A stretch of 64,000 bases of DNA, from NCBI RefSeq assembly GCF_000153465.1, contig NZ_CH672387.1, forward strand, positions 1,143,180-1,207,179, given 5' to 3'. A program made the translations under genes and the position numbers. The notes beneath the pieces are model-generated. The model ran no database searches, was not told the origin of the DNA, and saw only the letters and a list, made by a program, of their open reading frames with translations. Source of the stretch: Aurantimonas manganoxydans SI85-9A1 (GTDB lineage: Bacteria; Pseudomonadota; Alphaproteobacteria; Rhizobiales; Rhizobiaceae). Shown here piece by piece: positions 30,415 to 39,360 of the stretch (the first letter of the stretch is position 1; each line of letters opens with the position of its first letter).

Positions 30415-31186
30415 TTGGCGAGACTTGTTCAGTGACTGATTCCGGTGCGCCGCCGCCGAGATAGACGGCGCGGACCGTCGGGTCGGCGCGGATCGCATCC
30501 GCGGTGCCTTCGGCGATGACGGCGCCCCGGTTGAGCACCACGATGCGGTCGGCATGGGCGAAGACGACATCCATGTCGTGCTCGGTGAAGAGGACGCTGA
30601 GGCCGGTGTCCTCGACGATGCCGCGCACCAGCGCCATCAGGGCGGTGCGCTCGCGCGGCGCCATGCCGGCGGTCGGCTCGTCCATCAGCAGAAGCCGCGG
30701 CGATGCGGCCAGCGCGACGGCGAGCTCCAGCCGCTTGACGTCGCCATAGGCAAGCTCGGCGGAGGGGCGGTCGGCGGCCTCGGACATGCCGACAATGGCG
30801 AGCAGCCGGTCGGCCTCGACCCGCTCGGCGGCGACGGCGCGGGAGAAAAAGTCGAAGCGGCGATTGCGATGGGCGAGAAGGGCGGTCTGCAGGTTTTCGC
30901 GCACCGTCATGGAGGTGAAGGTCTGGGTGATCTGGAAGGTGCGGCCGACGCCGCGCCGCGCGATGCGGCGGGCCGGCAGGCCGGCGATCTCGGACCCGAA
31001 CAGCCGCACCGAGCCGCGATCGGGGCGCAGCTGGCCGTTGAGCATGTTGAAGGTGGTGGATTTTCCGGCGCCATTGGCGCCGATCAGGGCGAGCATCTCG
31101 CCCGACGCGACGTGAAAGCCGACGTCGTCGACCGCGACGACGCCGCCGAAGGTCTTGCTCAGACCGCGGATCTCCAGCGCGTTCAT
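30407..31186 (-). CDS. livG: Branched-chain-type ABC importer ATPase LivG
   Basis: ATPase of 259 residues with Walker A GANGAGKST, the LivG-type insertion (VGRTFQITQTFTSMTVRENL), and Walker B LLMDEPTAG. The usual signature motif is altered: AELAYGDVKRLELAVAL has YGDVK where many LivG proteins have YGEQR. The ATG at 31186 overlaps the permease stop by 4 bases, so translation is coupled. Confidence 0.92.
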   Translation of the reverse strand: MNALEIRGLSKTFGGVVAVDDVGFHVASGEMLALIGANGAGKSTTFNMLNGQLRPDRGSVRLFGSEIAGLPARRIARRGVGRTFQITQTFTSMTVRENLQTALLAHRNRRFDFFSRAVAAERVEADRLLAIVGMSEAADRPSAELAYGDVKRLELAVALAASPRLLLMDEPTAGMAPRERTALMALVRGIVEDTGLSVLFTEHDMDVVFAHADRIVVLNRGAVIAEGTADAIRADPTVRAVYLGGGAPESVTEQVSPNA

Positions 31187-33060
31187 GCCGGCGCTCCGGA
31201 AGGCGCCGCTGCGCGGCGGCGTGCGAGGCCGGCCAGCGACCGCAGGCCGCCGGCGATGCCCTGGGGCGCCAGAATGCAGACGGCGAGGATGATGACGCCG
31301 AAGATCGACCGCCAATAGGGCAGCCGGCCAACCCAGTCCTCGATGCCGACGAAGATCGCGGCGCCGGCGATCGGACCCGACAGTGCCTGCACGCCGCCGA
31401 TCAGCACCATCAGCAGGGCGTCGACGGACTGGCCGACTGCCAGGATGGTGGGAAAGACGCTGCCCTTGGCGAAGACGAAGACCGTGCCGGCAAGCGCGGC
31501 GAAGAGGCCGGCGATGACGAAGGCGGCGAGCTGGCGGCCGCGCACGTCGAGGCCGATGGCCTCGGCGCGCAGGGGCGAGTCGCGGGTGGCGCGCAGGAGA
31601 TAGCCGAAGGGCGCATGGGCGATGCGGCGGATCAGCAAGAGGCCGACGGCGCACAGGCCAAGGGCGATCAGGTAGTAGACCGTGCGGGAGGCGGCGAAGC
31701 GGTCGGGCCAGACGCCGAGAATGCCGTCGTCGCCGCCGGTGACATCCTGCCATTGCAGGGCGACGGCCCAGAGGATCTGGGCGCCGGCAAGGGTCAGCAT
31801 GGCGAGATAGACGCCGGACAGCCGCACGCAGAACCAGCCGATGACCAGCGCCCCGAGGCCGCCGGTGGCCACGCCCAGCGCCATGGCGGCGAACATCGGC
31901 AGGCCGAGAGCCGTGGCGGCCAGCGCCGCGCCATAGGCACCGAGGCCGAAGAAGGCGGCGTGGCCGAAAGAGATCATGCCACCGAGGCCCATGAAGAACT
32001 GCAGGCTGGCGGCAAAGAGCGCGGCGACGAAGAAATCGGTGAGCAGGATCAGGGCAAAGCCGGATTCGACCAGCGGCAGCAGCGCGAATCCGGCAACGGC
32101 GAGGACGACGAGGATGGTCACCATGCGGCCGGGCAGCCGCAGGGTGGCGCCGCGTTCGGCCGGGGCCGGCGCAACGAGGGCGGCCTGGCCGAACAGGCCG
32201 TAGGGCCGCACCACCAGGATCGCCGCCATCACCAGGAACGGCAGGACGGTGGCAAGGGTCGGAAACCACAGGAGGGTGAAGGCATTGAGGACGCCGATCA
32301 GGATTGCCGCCGCATAGGCGCCGCCGATCGAGCCGAGCCCTCCAACGACGACGATGACGAAGGCCTCGACCACCACGTCGAGATCGAGGGCGAGGCTGAC
32401 CGCCTCGCGTGGGGTCTGGAGGGCGCCGGCAAGGCCGGCGAGGAAGGCGCCGAGCATGAAGACGGTGGTGAACAGCCGCGCCTGGTCGATACCGAGCGCG
32501 CCGGTCATCTCGCGGTCCTCGGTCGCAGCGCGGACCAGGGTGCCCCAGCGGGTGCGGTTGAGGACCAGCCAGACGGCGGCGAGGACGACCGGGCCGGCGG
32601 CGATCAAAAGGAGGTCGTATTGCGGCACCGGCTCGCCGAAGATCCGCAGGGCGCCGCCGAGGCCCGGGGCGCGGGGCGCGAGCAGATCTTCCGGACCCCA
32701 GATCGCCAGCGCTACATCCTGGATGACGAGGAGGACGCCGAAGGTGGCGACGAGCTGGTAGAGTTCGGCGGAGGCGTAGAGCCGGCGCAGGATGACGATC
32801 TCGATCAGCCCGCCGATCAGCGCTACCGCGACCGCCGCTGCGAGCATCCCGCCCCAGAAGCCGAGAAAGCCGGTCGGCAGCCAGGTGACGGCCGAATAGG
32901 CGACATAGGCGCCCAGCATGAACAGCGAGCCGTGGGCGAAATTGACGATGCGGGTGACGCCGAAGATCAGCGACAGGCCGGCCGCCACCAGGAACAGCGA
33001 CGACGCGTCGGCAAGGCCGGCCAGGAGCTGGGCGAATACGAAGCCGAGCGTCGTCAACAC
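31183..33060 (-). CDS. Fused LivH-LivM permease of branched-chain-type ABC importer
   Basis: Inner-membrane protein of 625 residues in which LivH (about 1-290; GVTRIVNFAHGSLFMLGAYV) is joined to LivM (about 310-610; GLGGMISFGHAAFFGLGAY and a second cytoplasmic loop). Separate LivH and LivM are normally near 300 residues each, so both halves are full length and one chain supplies both halves of the channel. No frameshift or internal stop is seen. It sits between the binding-protein and LivG genes. The second importer at 58-61 kb keeps the two permeases separate. Confidence 0.93.
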   Translation of the reverse strand: MLTTLGFVFAQLLAGLADASSLFLVAAGLSLIFGVTRIVNFAHGSLFMLGAYVAYSAVTWLPTGFLGFWGGMLAAAVAVALIGGLIEIVILRRLYASAELYQLVATFGVLLVIQDVALAIWGPEDLLAPRAPGLGGALRIFGEPVPQYDLLLIAAGPVVLAAVWLVLNRTRWGTLVRAATEDREMTGALGIDQARLFTTVFMLGAFLAGLAGALQTPREAVSLALDLDVVVEAFVIVVVGGLGSIGGAYAAAILIGVLNAFTLLWFPTLATVLPFLVMAAILVVRPYGLFGQAALVAPAPAERGATLRLPGRMVTILVVLAVAGFALLPLVESGFALILLTDFFVAALFAASLQFFMGLGGMISFGHAAFFGLGAYGAALAATALGLPMFAAMALGVATGGLGALVIGWFCVRLSGVYLAMLTLAGAQILWAVALQWQDVTGGDDGILGVWPDRFAASRTVYYLIALGLCAVGLLLIRRIAHAPFGYLLRATRDSPLRAEAIGLDVRGRQLAAFVIAGLFAALAGTVFVFAKGSVFPTILAVGQSVDALLMVLIGGVQALSGPIAGAAIFVGIEDWVGRLPYWRSIFGVIILAVCILAPQGIAGGLRSLAGLARRRAAAPSGAPA

Positions 33061-33085
33061 CGTCTCCTCGTTGGGGATGGACGCC

Positions 33086-33118
33086 AGCGCGCGGCGACCG
33101 GAGGGGTCACCGCGCGCT
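33086..33118 (-). terminator. Intercistronic hairpin after Liv-type binding protein
   Basis: AGCGCGCGG (33086-33094) pairs perfectly with CCGCGCGCT (33110-33118), with a further GACC/GGTC inside. It begins 30 bases after the binding-protein stop and ends before the permease start. No T-tract. Confidence 0.6.
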
Positions 33119-33147
33119 CGCGTCTGTGCGCTGCCTGTGCGGCCGGC

Positions 33148-34359
33148 CTATTCGGCGGGGCGAAGCTTGCGGGCGTCCTCGGGCGACGGCAGGTAGTCGG
33201 CGCCGTCGGCATACCGCCAGTCGACCATGACGCCCTGGCCATCGCGCACCGCCGTGCGGCCGACCCAGGCGCCCATGGTGGACTGGTGGTCGGCCTCGCG
33301 GAAGGTGAAGGCGCCGGACGGGGCGTCGGGAACCTCGAGGCCCTCGAAGGCGGCGATGAGCGAGTCGGCGTCGGTGGCGCCGGCTTTCGTCAGGGCGGCG
33401 GCGAGAGCCTTCATCCCGTTGTAGCCGACCAGCGAGCCGGCATAGGGATGCTCGCCGTATTTCGCCTCGTAGGCCTTGCGGAAGGCGTCATGCTCCGGCG
33501 TGTCGATGTCGTACCAGGGGTAACCGGTGACGATCCAGCCTTCGGGGGCCTCGGCGCCCAGCGGCTCCAGATATTCCGGCTCGCCGGACAGGAGCGAGGC
33601 AACCTCGCGGCCGTCGAACAGGCCGCGAATGTCGCCCTCGCGGACGAATTTGGCGAGGTCGGCGCCGAAGGTGACGTTGAAGATCGCGTCGGGCTTCATG
33701 GCTTCAAGGGCGCGCACGGTGGGGCCGGCGTCGAGCTTGCCCTGGGGCGGCCACTGCTCGCCGACGAACTCGACGTCGGGCTTGCGCTTCTTCAACTCGG
33801 CCTTGAAGGCGGTGACGGCATCGGTGCCATAGGCGTAGTTCGGCGCAATGGTCGCCCAGCGGGTGGCGTCGAGCTTGGCGGCCTCTTCGGCCAGCATCGC
33901 GGCCTGCATGGCCGTCGAGGGGCGCAGGCGGAAGGTGTAGCGGTTGCCCTGCGACCAGACGATGGCGTCGGCCAGCGGCTCGGTGGCCAGATACGGCACC
34001 TGGCGCTGTTTGGCGAAGTCGGTGAGGGCGAGGCCGACATTGGAGAAGAAGCCGCCCCATACGATCGCGACGTCGTCGGAAGCGACGAATTCCTCGGCGA
34101 TGCGGATGGCGTCGGCGGGCTTGCCATTGTCGTCGCGGCTGACGACCGCGACCGGCCGGCCGTCGATGCCGCCGGCGGCGTTGATCTCTTCCAGCGCCAG
34201 TTCCCAGCCCTTGCGATAGGGACCGGTGAAGGCGGGCAGGGTGGTGTAGCTGTTCATCTCGCCGAGGGTGATCGGCTCCTGGGCGAGGCCCGGCGTGGCG
34301 AGCCCGGCGAACAGGCCGAGGGCCCCTGCGAGCGTGGCGAACATCCGTCCGGTGATCAT
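33148..34359 (-). CDS. Branched-chain-type ABC importer substrate-binding protein
   Basis: Periplasmic protein of 403 residues of the Leu/Ile/Val-binding (Peripla_BP_6) family. A signal peptide covers about 1-26 (ATPGLAQ), and the mature part starts EPITLGEMNSYTTLPAFTGPY. The typical GWELALEEINAAGGIDGRPV follows near residue 50. It is first in its operon. The ligand may be an amino acid, a carboxylate or an aromatic acid; the adjacent CoA-transferase hints at an acid that is later CoA-activated. Confidence 0.9.
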   Translation of the reverse strand: MITGRMFATLAGALGLFAGLATPGLAQEPITLGEMNSYTTLPAFTGPYRKGWELALEEINAAGGIDGRPVAVVSRDDNGKPADAIRIAEEFVASDDVAIVWGGFFSNVGLALTDFAKQRQVPYLATEPLADAIVWSQGNRYTFRLRPSTAMQAAMLAEEAAKLDATRWATIAPNYAYGTDAVTAFKAELKKRKPDVEFVGEQWPPQGKLDAGPTVRALEAMKPDAIFNVTFGADLAKFVREGDIRGLFDGREVASLLSGEPEYLEPLGAEAPEGWIVTGYPWYDIDTPEHDAFRKAYEAKYGEHPYAGSLVGYNGMKALAAALTKAGATDADSLIAAFEGLEVPDAPSGAFTFREADHQSTMGAWVGRTAVRDGQGVMVDWRYADGADYLPSPEDARKLRPAE

Positions 34360-34535
34360 GGCAAGTCCCCGTGTCTGTGGCCGCAGGCCCCGGTCTTAAG
34401 GGCCGACCCTGCCCCGGCGTCATGGCCGAAAGCGGCTGCCATCGCAAGGCCACACGGACGTCATAGCCCCGCAGGGGCCGTATCCGGACACGGCAAATCG
34501 CCGTGTCCGCGTCAGCCCGGCGCAGGCTTTGAGGC

Positions 34536-34551
34536 TTAATCTCCGGTTAAC
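34536..34551 (+). promoter_or_regulatory. CtrA box upstream of minCDE
   Basis: TTAA, seven bases, TTAAC: a perfect match to the full CtrA recognition sequence. It is 43 bases before minC. CtrA is the alphaproteobacterial cell-cycle master regulator and is known to act on min genes in Rhizobiales. Confidence 0.78.
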
Positions 34552-34593
34552 CGACGTCCGATTAGATCGCCCAGCAACCGAAAATTAACGCAG

Positions 34594-35346
34594 ATGACCA
34601 AAGCGCTAACAGACACCCGTCCGATCCGCCTCAAGGGCCGCTCCTTCCTCGCGCTGGTGCTGTCCCCCGAGCTGCCGTTCGACAGCTGGCTGGCTCGCCT
34701 CGACGATCTGGCCGCCCGTTCGACCGGCTTCTTCCTCGGTCGTCCCATCGTTCTCGACGTCGAGGGCCTGGACATCGACCAGGCGCAGCTGAAGGAACTG
34801 ATCGGCGAACTCGGCGAGCGCAGTGTCCGGATCATGGGCATCGAGGGCGCCCGCGCCTCGCTGCTCGGCTTCGGCATGCCGCCGGCGATGAAGGGCGGAC
34901 GCCCGGCCGACGATTTCGAGGCGCCGGCCGCACCGGCTCCCGCGAGCGCGCCGGCCAGCCCTGCCACGAAGGCCGAAGCGCCGGCCCCGCGGCCCGAGCC
35001 GCAGCCGGTCCGGGCGATGCCGTCGATCATCATCCACGAGCCGGTGCGCTCGGGCCAGTCGGTGATCTTCCCGGAAGGCGACGTGACCATTCTCGGCTCC
35101 GTCGCGTCCGGTTCGGAGATCGTCGCGGGCGGCTCGATCCACGTCTACGGCACCCTCAGGGGCCGGGCGATGGCCGGCTCGGTCGGCAACGCCTCGGCCC
35201 GCATCTTCTGCCGCAAGCTCGAGGCCGAGCTTCTGGCGATCGACGGCCTCTACAAGATGGCCGACGACATGAATCCTGCACATCGCGGACAGGCCGTGCA
35301 GGTCTGGCTCGACGGTGACACGCTGAAGACGGAAATCCTGGTCTAG
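34594..35346 (+). CDS. minC: Septum-site inhibitor MinC
   Basis: Cytoplasmic FtsZ antagonist of 250 residues that keeps division away from cell poles. The N-terminal domain (1-110) begins PIRLKGRSFLALVL. A long Pro/Ala linker (about 113-145) is followed by the C-terminal beta-helix (VIFPEGDVTILGSVASGSEI, then GGSIHVYGTLRGRAMAG), which dimerises and binds MinD. Full length. It heads a minCDE operon with a perfect CtrA box upstream. Confidence 0.95.
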   Translation: MTKALTDTRPIRLKGRSFLALVLSPELPFDSWLARLDDLAARSTGFFLGRPIVLDVEGLDIDQAQLKELIGELGERSVRIMGIEGARASLLGFGMPPAMKGGRPADDFEAPAAPAPASAPASPATKAEAPAPRPEPQPVRAMPSIIIHEPVRSGQSVIFPEGDVTILGSVASGSEIVAGGSIHVYGTLRGRAMAGSVGNASARIFCRKLEAELLAIDGLYKMADDMNPAHRGQAVQVWLDGDTLKTEILV

Positions 35347-35377
35347 CCGGCGGCCGACCAGCATACAGGAGAACGAG

Positions 35378-36193
35378 ATGGCAAAAGTAATCGTGGTGAC
35401 CTCGGGCAAGGGAGGCGTCGGCAAGACGACCTCCACGGCAGCGCTCGGCGCCGCACTGGCACAGCGGGGCGAGAAGACCGTCGTGGTCGATTTCGACGTC
35501 GGTCTGCGCAATCTCGATCTGGTCATGGGTGCGGAACGTCGCGTCGTCTATGACCTGATCAACGTGGTGCAGGGCGACGCCAAGCTGCCGCAGGCGCTGA
35601 TCCGCGACAAGCGGCTGGAGACGCTGTTCCTGCTGCCGGCCTCGCAGACCCGCGACAAGGACAATCTCACGTCGGAAGGCGTCGAGATCGTCATGAACGA
35701 GCTGCGCGAGACCTTCGACTGGATCATCTGCGACAGCCCGGCCGGCATCGAGCGCGGCGCGACCCTGGCGATGCGCCATGCGGACGTCGCGGTCGTCGTG
35801 ACCAACCCGGAAGTCTCCTCGGTGCGCGATTCGGACCGGATCATCGGTCTCCTGGACGCCAAGACCGCCAAGGCCGAGCGCGGCGAGCGGATGGAGAAGC
35901 ACCTGCTTCTGACCCGCTACGACCCGAACCGGGCCGAGCGCGGCGACATGCTGAAGGTCGAGGACGTGCTGGAGATCCTGTCGATCCCGCTCCTCGGCAT
36001 CATTCCCGAATCGATGGACGTGCTGCGCGCGTCCAACCTCGGCACGCCGGTCACGCTGGGCGACGCCCGCAGCGCACCGGCGCTGGCCTACACCGACGCC
36101 GCGCGCCGCCTGGCCGGCGAGACCGTTCCCATGGTGATCCCGGGGGAGAAGCGCGGCCTGTTCGGCAAGATCTTCGGACGGAGAGCGGCATGA
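35378..36193 (+). CDS. minD: Septum-site ATPase MinD
   Basis: Membrane-cycling ATPase of 271 residues. The deviant Walker A motif GKGGVGKTT supplies Lys11 and Lys16, [11 protein letters not shown] follows at about 38-48, and the amphipathic membrane-targeting helix is at the C-terminus ([15 protein letters not shown]). It recruits MinC to the membrane and oscillates with MinE. It starts 31 bases after minC and overlaps minE by 4 bases. Confidence 0.97.
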   Translation: MAKVIVVTSGKGGVGKTTSTAALGAALAQRGEKTVVVDFDVGLRNLDLVMGAERRVVYDLINVVQGDAKLPQALIRDKRLETLFLLPASQTRDKDNLTSEGVEIVMNELRETFDWIICDSPAGIERGATLAMRHADVAVVVTNPEVSSVRDSDRIIGLLDAKTAKAERGERMEKHLLLTRYDPNRAERGDMLKVEDVLEILSIPLLGIIPESMDVLRASNLGTPVTLGDARSAPALAYTDAARRLAGETVPMVIPGEKRGLFGKIFGRRAA

Positions 36194-36453
36194 GCCTTTT
36201 CAGTTTCTTCAGCAAGCAGAGCTCGGCGCCGATGGCGCGCGAGCGCCTGCAGGTCCTGCTCGCCCACGAGCGCGCGACGGTCGGCCATTCCGATCTGGTC
36301 GGGCTCCTGCGCGAGGAGATTCTCGCGGTGATCGCACGGCATGTCCATGTCGACCGCGAGAAGGTGATCGTGAAGATGGATCGCGGCGAACAGGTCTCGA
36401 CCCTCGAGGTCGACATCGAGATTCCCGTGACCGCGAGCGTGCGGGCCGCCTGA
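36190..36453 (+). CDS. minE: Cell-division topological factor MinE
   Basis: Small protein of 87 residues that drives MinD off the membrane and makes it oscillate. The N-terminal membrane/MinD-binding part ([20 protein letters not shown]) and the C-terminal dimerisation strand region ([19 protein letters not shown]) are both present. The ATGA overlap with minD couples translation. Confidence 0.96.
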   Translation: MSLFSFFSKQSSAPMARERLQVLLAHERATVGHSDLVGLLREEILAVIARHVHVDREKVIVKMDRGEQVSTLEVDIEIPVTASVRAA

Positions 36454-36514
36454 CGGTGCCCGCCCCAACCCGCGGCGGGATCCCCGTCGCGGAACCGGCA
36501 AGAAGGAGAACACC

Positions 36515-36664
36515 ATGAGCCGAGTGACCATGCTCGAGCGGCTCAAGGAGCTGCAGAAGACGCCGAAGTTCCAGAACCGCGACATCCGCACGATCAGCGC
36601 GATCCTCTCCAACGAGGCGCTGGCCAAGCATGTGGAAGCCTGCGAGCAGTCGGCGGCGCGCTGA
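36515..36664 (+). CDS. 49-residue protein downstream of minE
   Basis: Small open frame with a strong AGAAGGAGAA ribosome site 4 bases before the ATG. The 49 residues are mostly helical and charged (MLERLKELQKTPKFQNRDIR, then ISAILSNEALAKHVEACEQ) with one cysteine. It lies 61 bases after minE and just before the operon terminator, so it is likely co-transcribed with minCDE. I do not recognise it. The ribosome site, placement and composition support a real gene, perhaps a small division-linked or regulatory protein. Confidence 0.65.
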   Translation: MSRVTMLERLKELQKTPKFQNRDIRTISAILSNEALAKHVEACEQSAAR

Positions 36665-36686
36665 GCCGAGCGCCTGACATGCATCG

Positions 36687-36721
36687 AGGCCCGGCTGCAG
36701 GAAACTGCGGCCGGGCCTTTT
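36687..36721 (+). terminator. Terminator of minCDE operon
   Basis: AGGCCCGGC with its complement GCCGGGCCT, extended inward by TGCAG/CTGCG with one mismatch, a GAAA loop and TTTT at the end. It starts 22 bases after the 49-residue gene. Confidence 0.88.
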
Positions 36722-36806
36722 GCGTTCGCGCCGCGCACGGCATGCAGATCCCGGCCGTGTGGCGAATTTTGTAGTATCTCAGTTCGAGAGTGGATGCTGT
36801 TATAGG

Positions 36807-37331
36807 TCAGTCGCGTTCCGCATCGAGCTTCCCGTAGAACGGACGACCGCGAACCCGCTCGACAGCCCGAGTAAATGCATTCGGTGGCTTTTTATGCCAG
36901 CGCCGATGAACCCACTCTAAATGCTCGTAAATCGTCATGCGTTTCCGCCCATCGCGGAGGTGCCATATGTAAGCTTCGCAACAGGTGTAAAGGGCAACAT
37001 ACGTTCCGCGCTCGCTGTCTTTTACGAGTTTTTCGTCAAAGTCACCGTTGCGGAGTCCCGCGGAAACAAATTCGTAGTGATTCAAAATATCGCGAAAATT
37101 CGCACGGAGATCCTCGTCTGCCCCATTCAAAATGTCGGGTGGGCATTTTCCTGCTTTTAGATGAGGCGCGATTTTCGCGCGCGCTTCAAGAAAACGTGCG
37201 TTAAAATTCGTTTGCAGAATTACATTAATCGTATGCTGTTTTTTCGCTAGCGTACGTGCACGCCGCGCCGCATAAAGCCAGCCTGTCGTTGCAAGCGCTG
37301 CCACGATGAGAATCGCGTATTCAGGAGTCAT
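36807..37331 (-). CDS. Membrane-anchored DUF4760-like protein
   Basis: Protein of 174 residues with one N-terminal membrane anchor (AILIVAALATTGWLYAARRA, 6-25) and a helical cytoplasmic domain containing FRDILNHYEFVSAGLRNGDF and a YEHLEWVHRRWH segment, a pattern seen in DUF4760 proteins. The function of that group is unknown. Base composition is clearly more AT-rich than the flanking genes, and it lies in a small island between the min terminator and the B12 riboswitch, so it may have been acquired by transfer. Family call is by pattern only. Confidence 0.65.
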   Translation of the reverse strand: MTPEYAILIVAALATTGWLYAARRARTLAKKQHTINVILQTNFNARFLEARAKIAPHLKAGKCPPDILNGADEDLRANFRDILNHYEFVSAGLRNGDFDEKLVKDSERGTYVALYTCCEAYIWHLRDGRKRMTIYEHLEWVHRRWHKKPPNAFTRAVERVRGRPFYGKLDAERD

Positions 37332-37452
37332 TAATTTTTTTTCAATGGCAATGATTTACGTGTTTGCATATGTGTAGGCGTGAACCTACGGTGATCATAG
37401 ACCGAGGGAGGTCAAGGATGACAAGAGAAAACGATCCGGGTTTCTGATTTGC

Positions 37453-37478
37453 AAAACCCCGCCAATTGGCGGGGTTTT
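37453..37478. terminator. Bidirectional terminator hairpin in island
   Basis: AAAACCCCGCC, AATT, GGCGGGGTTTT: a perfect 11-base stem ending in T on both strands. No gene ends directly at it, so it may be left over from a rearranged element. Confidence 0.8.
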
Positions 37479-37559
37479 CGCACTCGGGCATTCTCCCTGT
37501 AAGACCCACGCCGTTCTCGCTTGGGCACAACTGTCTCCATCGTCTCGGCAAGGTCCGTC

Positions 37560-37866
37560 CATTGACCGTAGAATTGCGGTAATGCGAGCGGCCATCGCTG
37601 GCGATATTTTTAGCGTCTTGCGAATGCTGTTGCAGCTATGCCAAGCGGTGTAGAGTGATGCCACCTGCATGTGGTTCTCGAGTTCTTGGAGAATGCGTTA
37701 GCCGGTGCGTTGGTATCCGCATGGTGAGCTTCTGCTGTTCCAAATAGGACGTGTTTACCGAAGCAATATCGGGATCATCTGCGATGCGGTCCTTGCGCGC
37801 TCTGATGCACTTCTGGCAGTCATGTTCTTTGCGCGAGCGACAGTACCCTGGCCCCATCTCTTGCAC
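37560..37866 (-). pseudogene. Decayed transposase C-terminus (IS1-like)
   Basis: Reverse-strand frames here give VNTSYLEQQKLTMRI and, in another frame, LENHMQVASLYTAWHS followed by IRKTLKISPAMAA. These correspond in order to the conserved stretch STSYVERxNLTMRM, then LENH, LYFVWYNF and HKTLRVTPAMAAG, of a common rhizobial IS1-like transposase. The parts lie in different frames and the N-terminus is missing, so it is a remnant. The rest of the 640-base stretch from 37332 to 37973 holds only the hairpin at 37453 and no other supportable gene. The transposase family name is from memory. Confidence 0.6.
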
Positions 37867-37973
37867 AGCCTGATCTTACTGTCCTCGACCGTAAGGTATT
37901 CCGGTTACTAGCCGTCGCGAACTGCATTAGGCGAACGGCGTTGCCGACCACAACGGCAGGCCTCATAGCACCT

Positions 37974-38180
37974 CTAGGTCCTGTCGGCATTTTTACTCGC
38001 CCCATTTTCGCAGAGGGCCAGATTGGTCTTGCCAAGCTCGCTGAAAAATAGGTTTGCAATTTTCGCGGCGTCAATGTCGTCGATCACCGGGCCCCTAGTG
38101 CCGTCATTCCTTGGAATGCCTTCAGCGCACTCATGATGAATTCGCTCTGCTAGCCGTTTCCTAAAATCTTCCCGGGTCAT
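37974..38180 (-). CDS. 68-residue protein of unknown function in island
   Basis: Small hydrophilic protein starting MTREDFRKRLAERIHHECAE, with a middle GPVIDDIDAAKIANLFFSEL segment. The ATG at 38180 has GGGAGA 5 bases upstream, good support for translation. Composition is AT-richer than the surrounding chromosome. I do not recognise a family. It could be a leftover of a mobile or phage element together with the decayed transposase next to it. Confidence 0.5.
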   Translation of the reverse strand: MTREDFRKRLAERIHHECAEGIPRNDGTRGPVIDDIDAAKIANLFFSELGKTNLALCENGASKNADRT

Positions 38181-38349
38181 TACGTCTCCCTTTCTTTCCA
38201 CTGAGCATACCGGAAGCGAGCGCCGGTTGAAGGGCGCAGCTTGAGCCGCGTATACAAACTGAGACACTACGGTAAATTGGCTTGCGTCGCGCCGGCCGAT
38301 CGCTAGTCTGCGAGGTGATCGGATTCGACGCTTGCGCCGGGTCCGTCGA

Positions 38350-38574
38350 AGGATGGTTCCCCCGCTGCCACGCGGCAGGGGCGAAGAGGGAATGCGACGG
38401 GCCGACCCAAACAGGGGGCCCATATCGCAGCCGACCCCGCGACTGTAGAGCGGCGAGGTCTTCACCACCGGGATGCGTCGGGCCGTCAGGCCAAGCGGAA
38501 CCGGCCAAAGCCACTGGAGATGTCTCCGGGAAGGCCAGGCGAAGACCGACGACCCGCGAGCCAGGAGACCTGCC
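38350..38574 (+). promoter_or_regulatory. Cobalamin (B12) riboswitch
   Basis: The aptamer landmarks occur in order: GGTTCC with GGGAATGCG (paired arm), CCCGCGACTGT, GCCACTGG, GGGAAGG, and the B12 box CGAGCCAGGAGACCTGCC near 38556-38574. It sits 144 bases before the HupE-like gene, whose mRNA it should repress when adenosylcobalamin is abundant. The downstream cob genes run in the same direction and probably share this control. Confidence 0.93.
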
Positions 38575-38718
38575 ATCCACGTGCGACGTCTACGGGACGG
38601 GATGTTCCTTCAGGACCTGTGTTTCGATCCGGCGGCCGTCGTGCCGCGGAGTATCGGGGAAACGCCGGTTTTCCAGGACTATCCGCGTCCGTTCCAACAG
38701 GACACGGGAGTTGTCTTC

Positions 38719-39360
38719 ATGCCTTTCCGCAATCGTTTCGCCGTCACGGCGCTGCTGTCCCTGATTCCGACCGCGGCCTTCGCTCACCACCCCGGTGGTG
38801 GCATGGCGCCGCAGAGCATGGCCGACGGCCTACTGTCGGGTCTCGCCCACCCGGTCATCGGGCTCGACCACCTGGCCTTCATCATCGGTGTCGGCCTGCT
38901 GGCCGCGCTGACCGCGCATCGCTTCGCCGCGCCGCTCCTGTTCATCGGCGCCACCGTCGCCGGCACGCTGCTGCATCTGATGGCCTTCGATCTGCCGGCC
39001 GCCGAATTCGTCGTCGCCCTGTCGGTCGCCGGCATCGGCATCCTCGCCCTGTCCGGCCGTTCCTACGGCATGCTCGCGATCGGTTCGCTCTTCGCCGTCG
39101 CCGGCCTGTTCCACGGCTATGCCTATGGCGAAGCGGTGGTCGGTTCGGAATCCGGCGCCGTCGTCGCCTATCTGATCGGCTTTGCGGCCATCCAGTATGT
39201 CGTCGCGGTCTCGGCCGGCTTCATCGCCGTGCGGCTCCTCGGCAGCGGCCTGGCCGCCCGCGAGAATTTCGGCCTGCGAGTGTCGGGCGGCGTCGTCGCC
39301 GGTGCCGGGGCGATGATCCTCGGCGAGCAGCTGCTGGCGATCGCCGGTCTTGCCGGCTGA
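38719..39360 (+). CDS. HupE/UreJ-family transporter, likely cobalt
   Basis: Integral membrane protein of 213 residues with a signal-like N-terminus ending in AFAHHPGGG (metal-binding histidines) and about six membrane helices with the family motif [11 protein letters not shown] and later FHGYAYGEA. HupE-type proteins carry nickel or cobalt. Position directly behind a B12 riboswitch and before cob genes makes cobalt uptake for corrin synthesis the likely role. The ATG at 38719 has GGGAG upstream; frames open upstream run through the riboswitch and are not coding. Confidence 0.88.
   Translation: MPFRNRFAVTALLSLIPTAAFAHHPGGGMAPQSMADGLLSGLAHPVIGLDHLAFIIGVGLLAALTAHRFAAPLLFIGATVAGTLLHLMAFDLPAAEFVVALSVAGIGILALSGRSYGMLAIGSLFAVAGLFHGYAYGEAVVGSESGAVVAYLIGFAAIQYVVAVSAGFIAVRLLGSGLAARENFGLRVSGGVVAGAGAMILGEQLLAIAGLAG

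Noticed and set aside
31615-34539. Very long plus-strand open frame opposite the Liv importer
   Set aside because: Composition is Gly/Asp/Glu/Gln-rich without domains, and the reverse strand encodes a clear permease and binding protein.
37636-37866. Small intact gene in the low-GC island
   Set aside because: The frame matches part of a transposase whose next segment continues in another frame, so it is a remnant.
38181-38718. Protein-coding reading of the region before the HupE-like gene
   Set aside because: The landmarks of a cobalamin riboswitch cover the region, and the open frames through it have no family resemblance.
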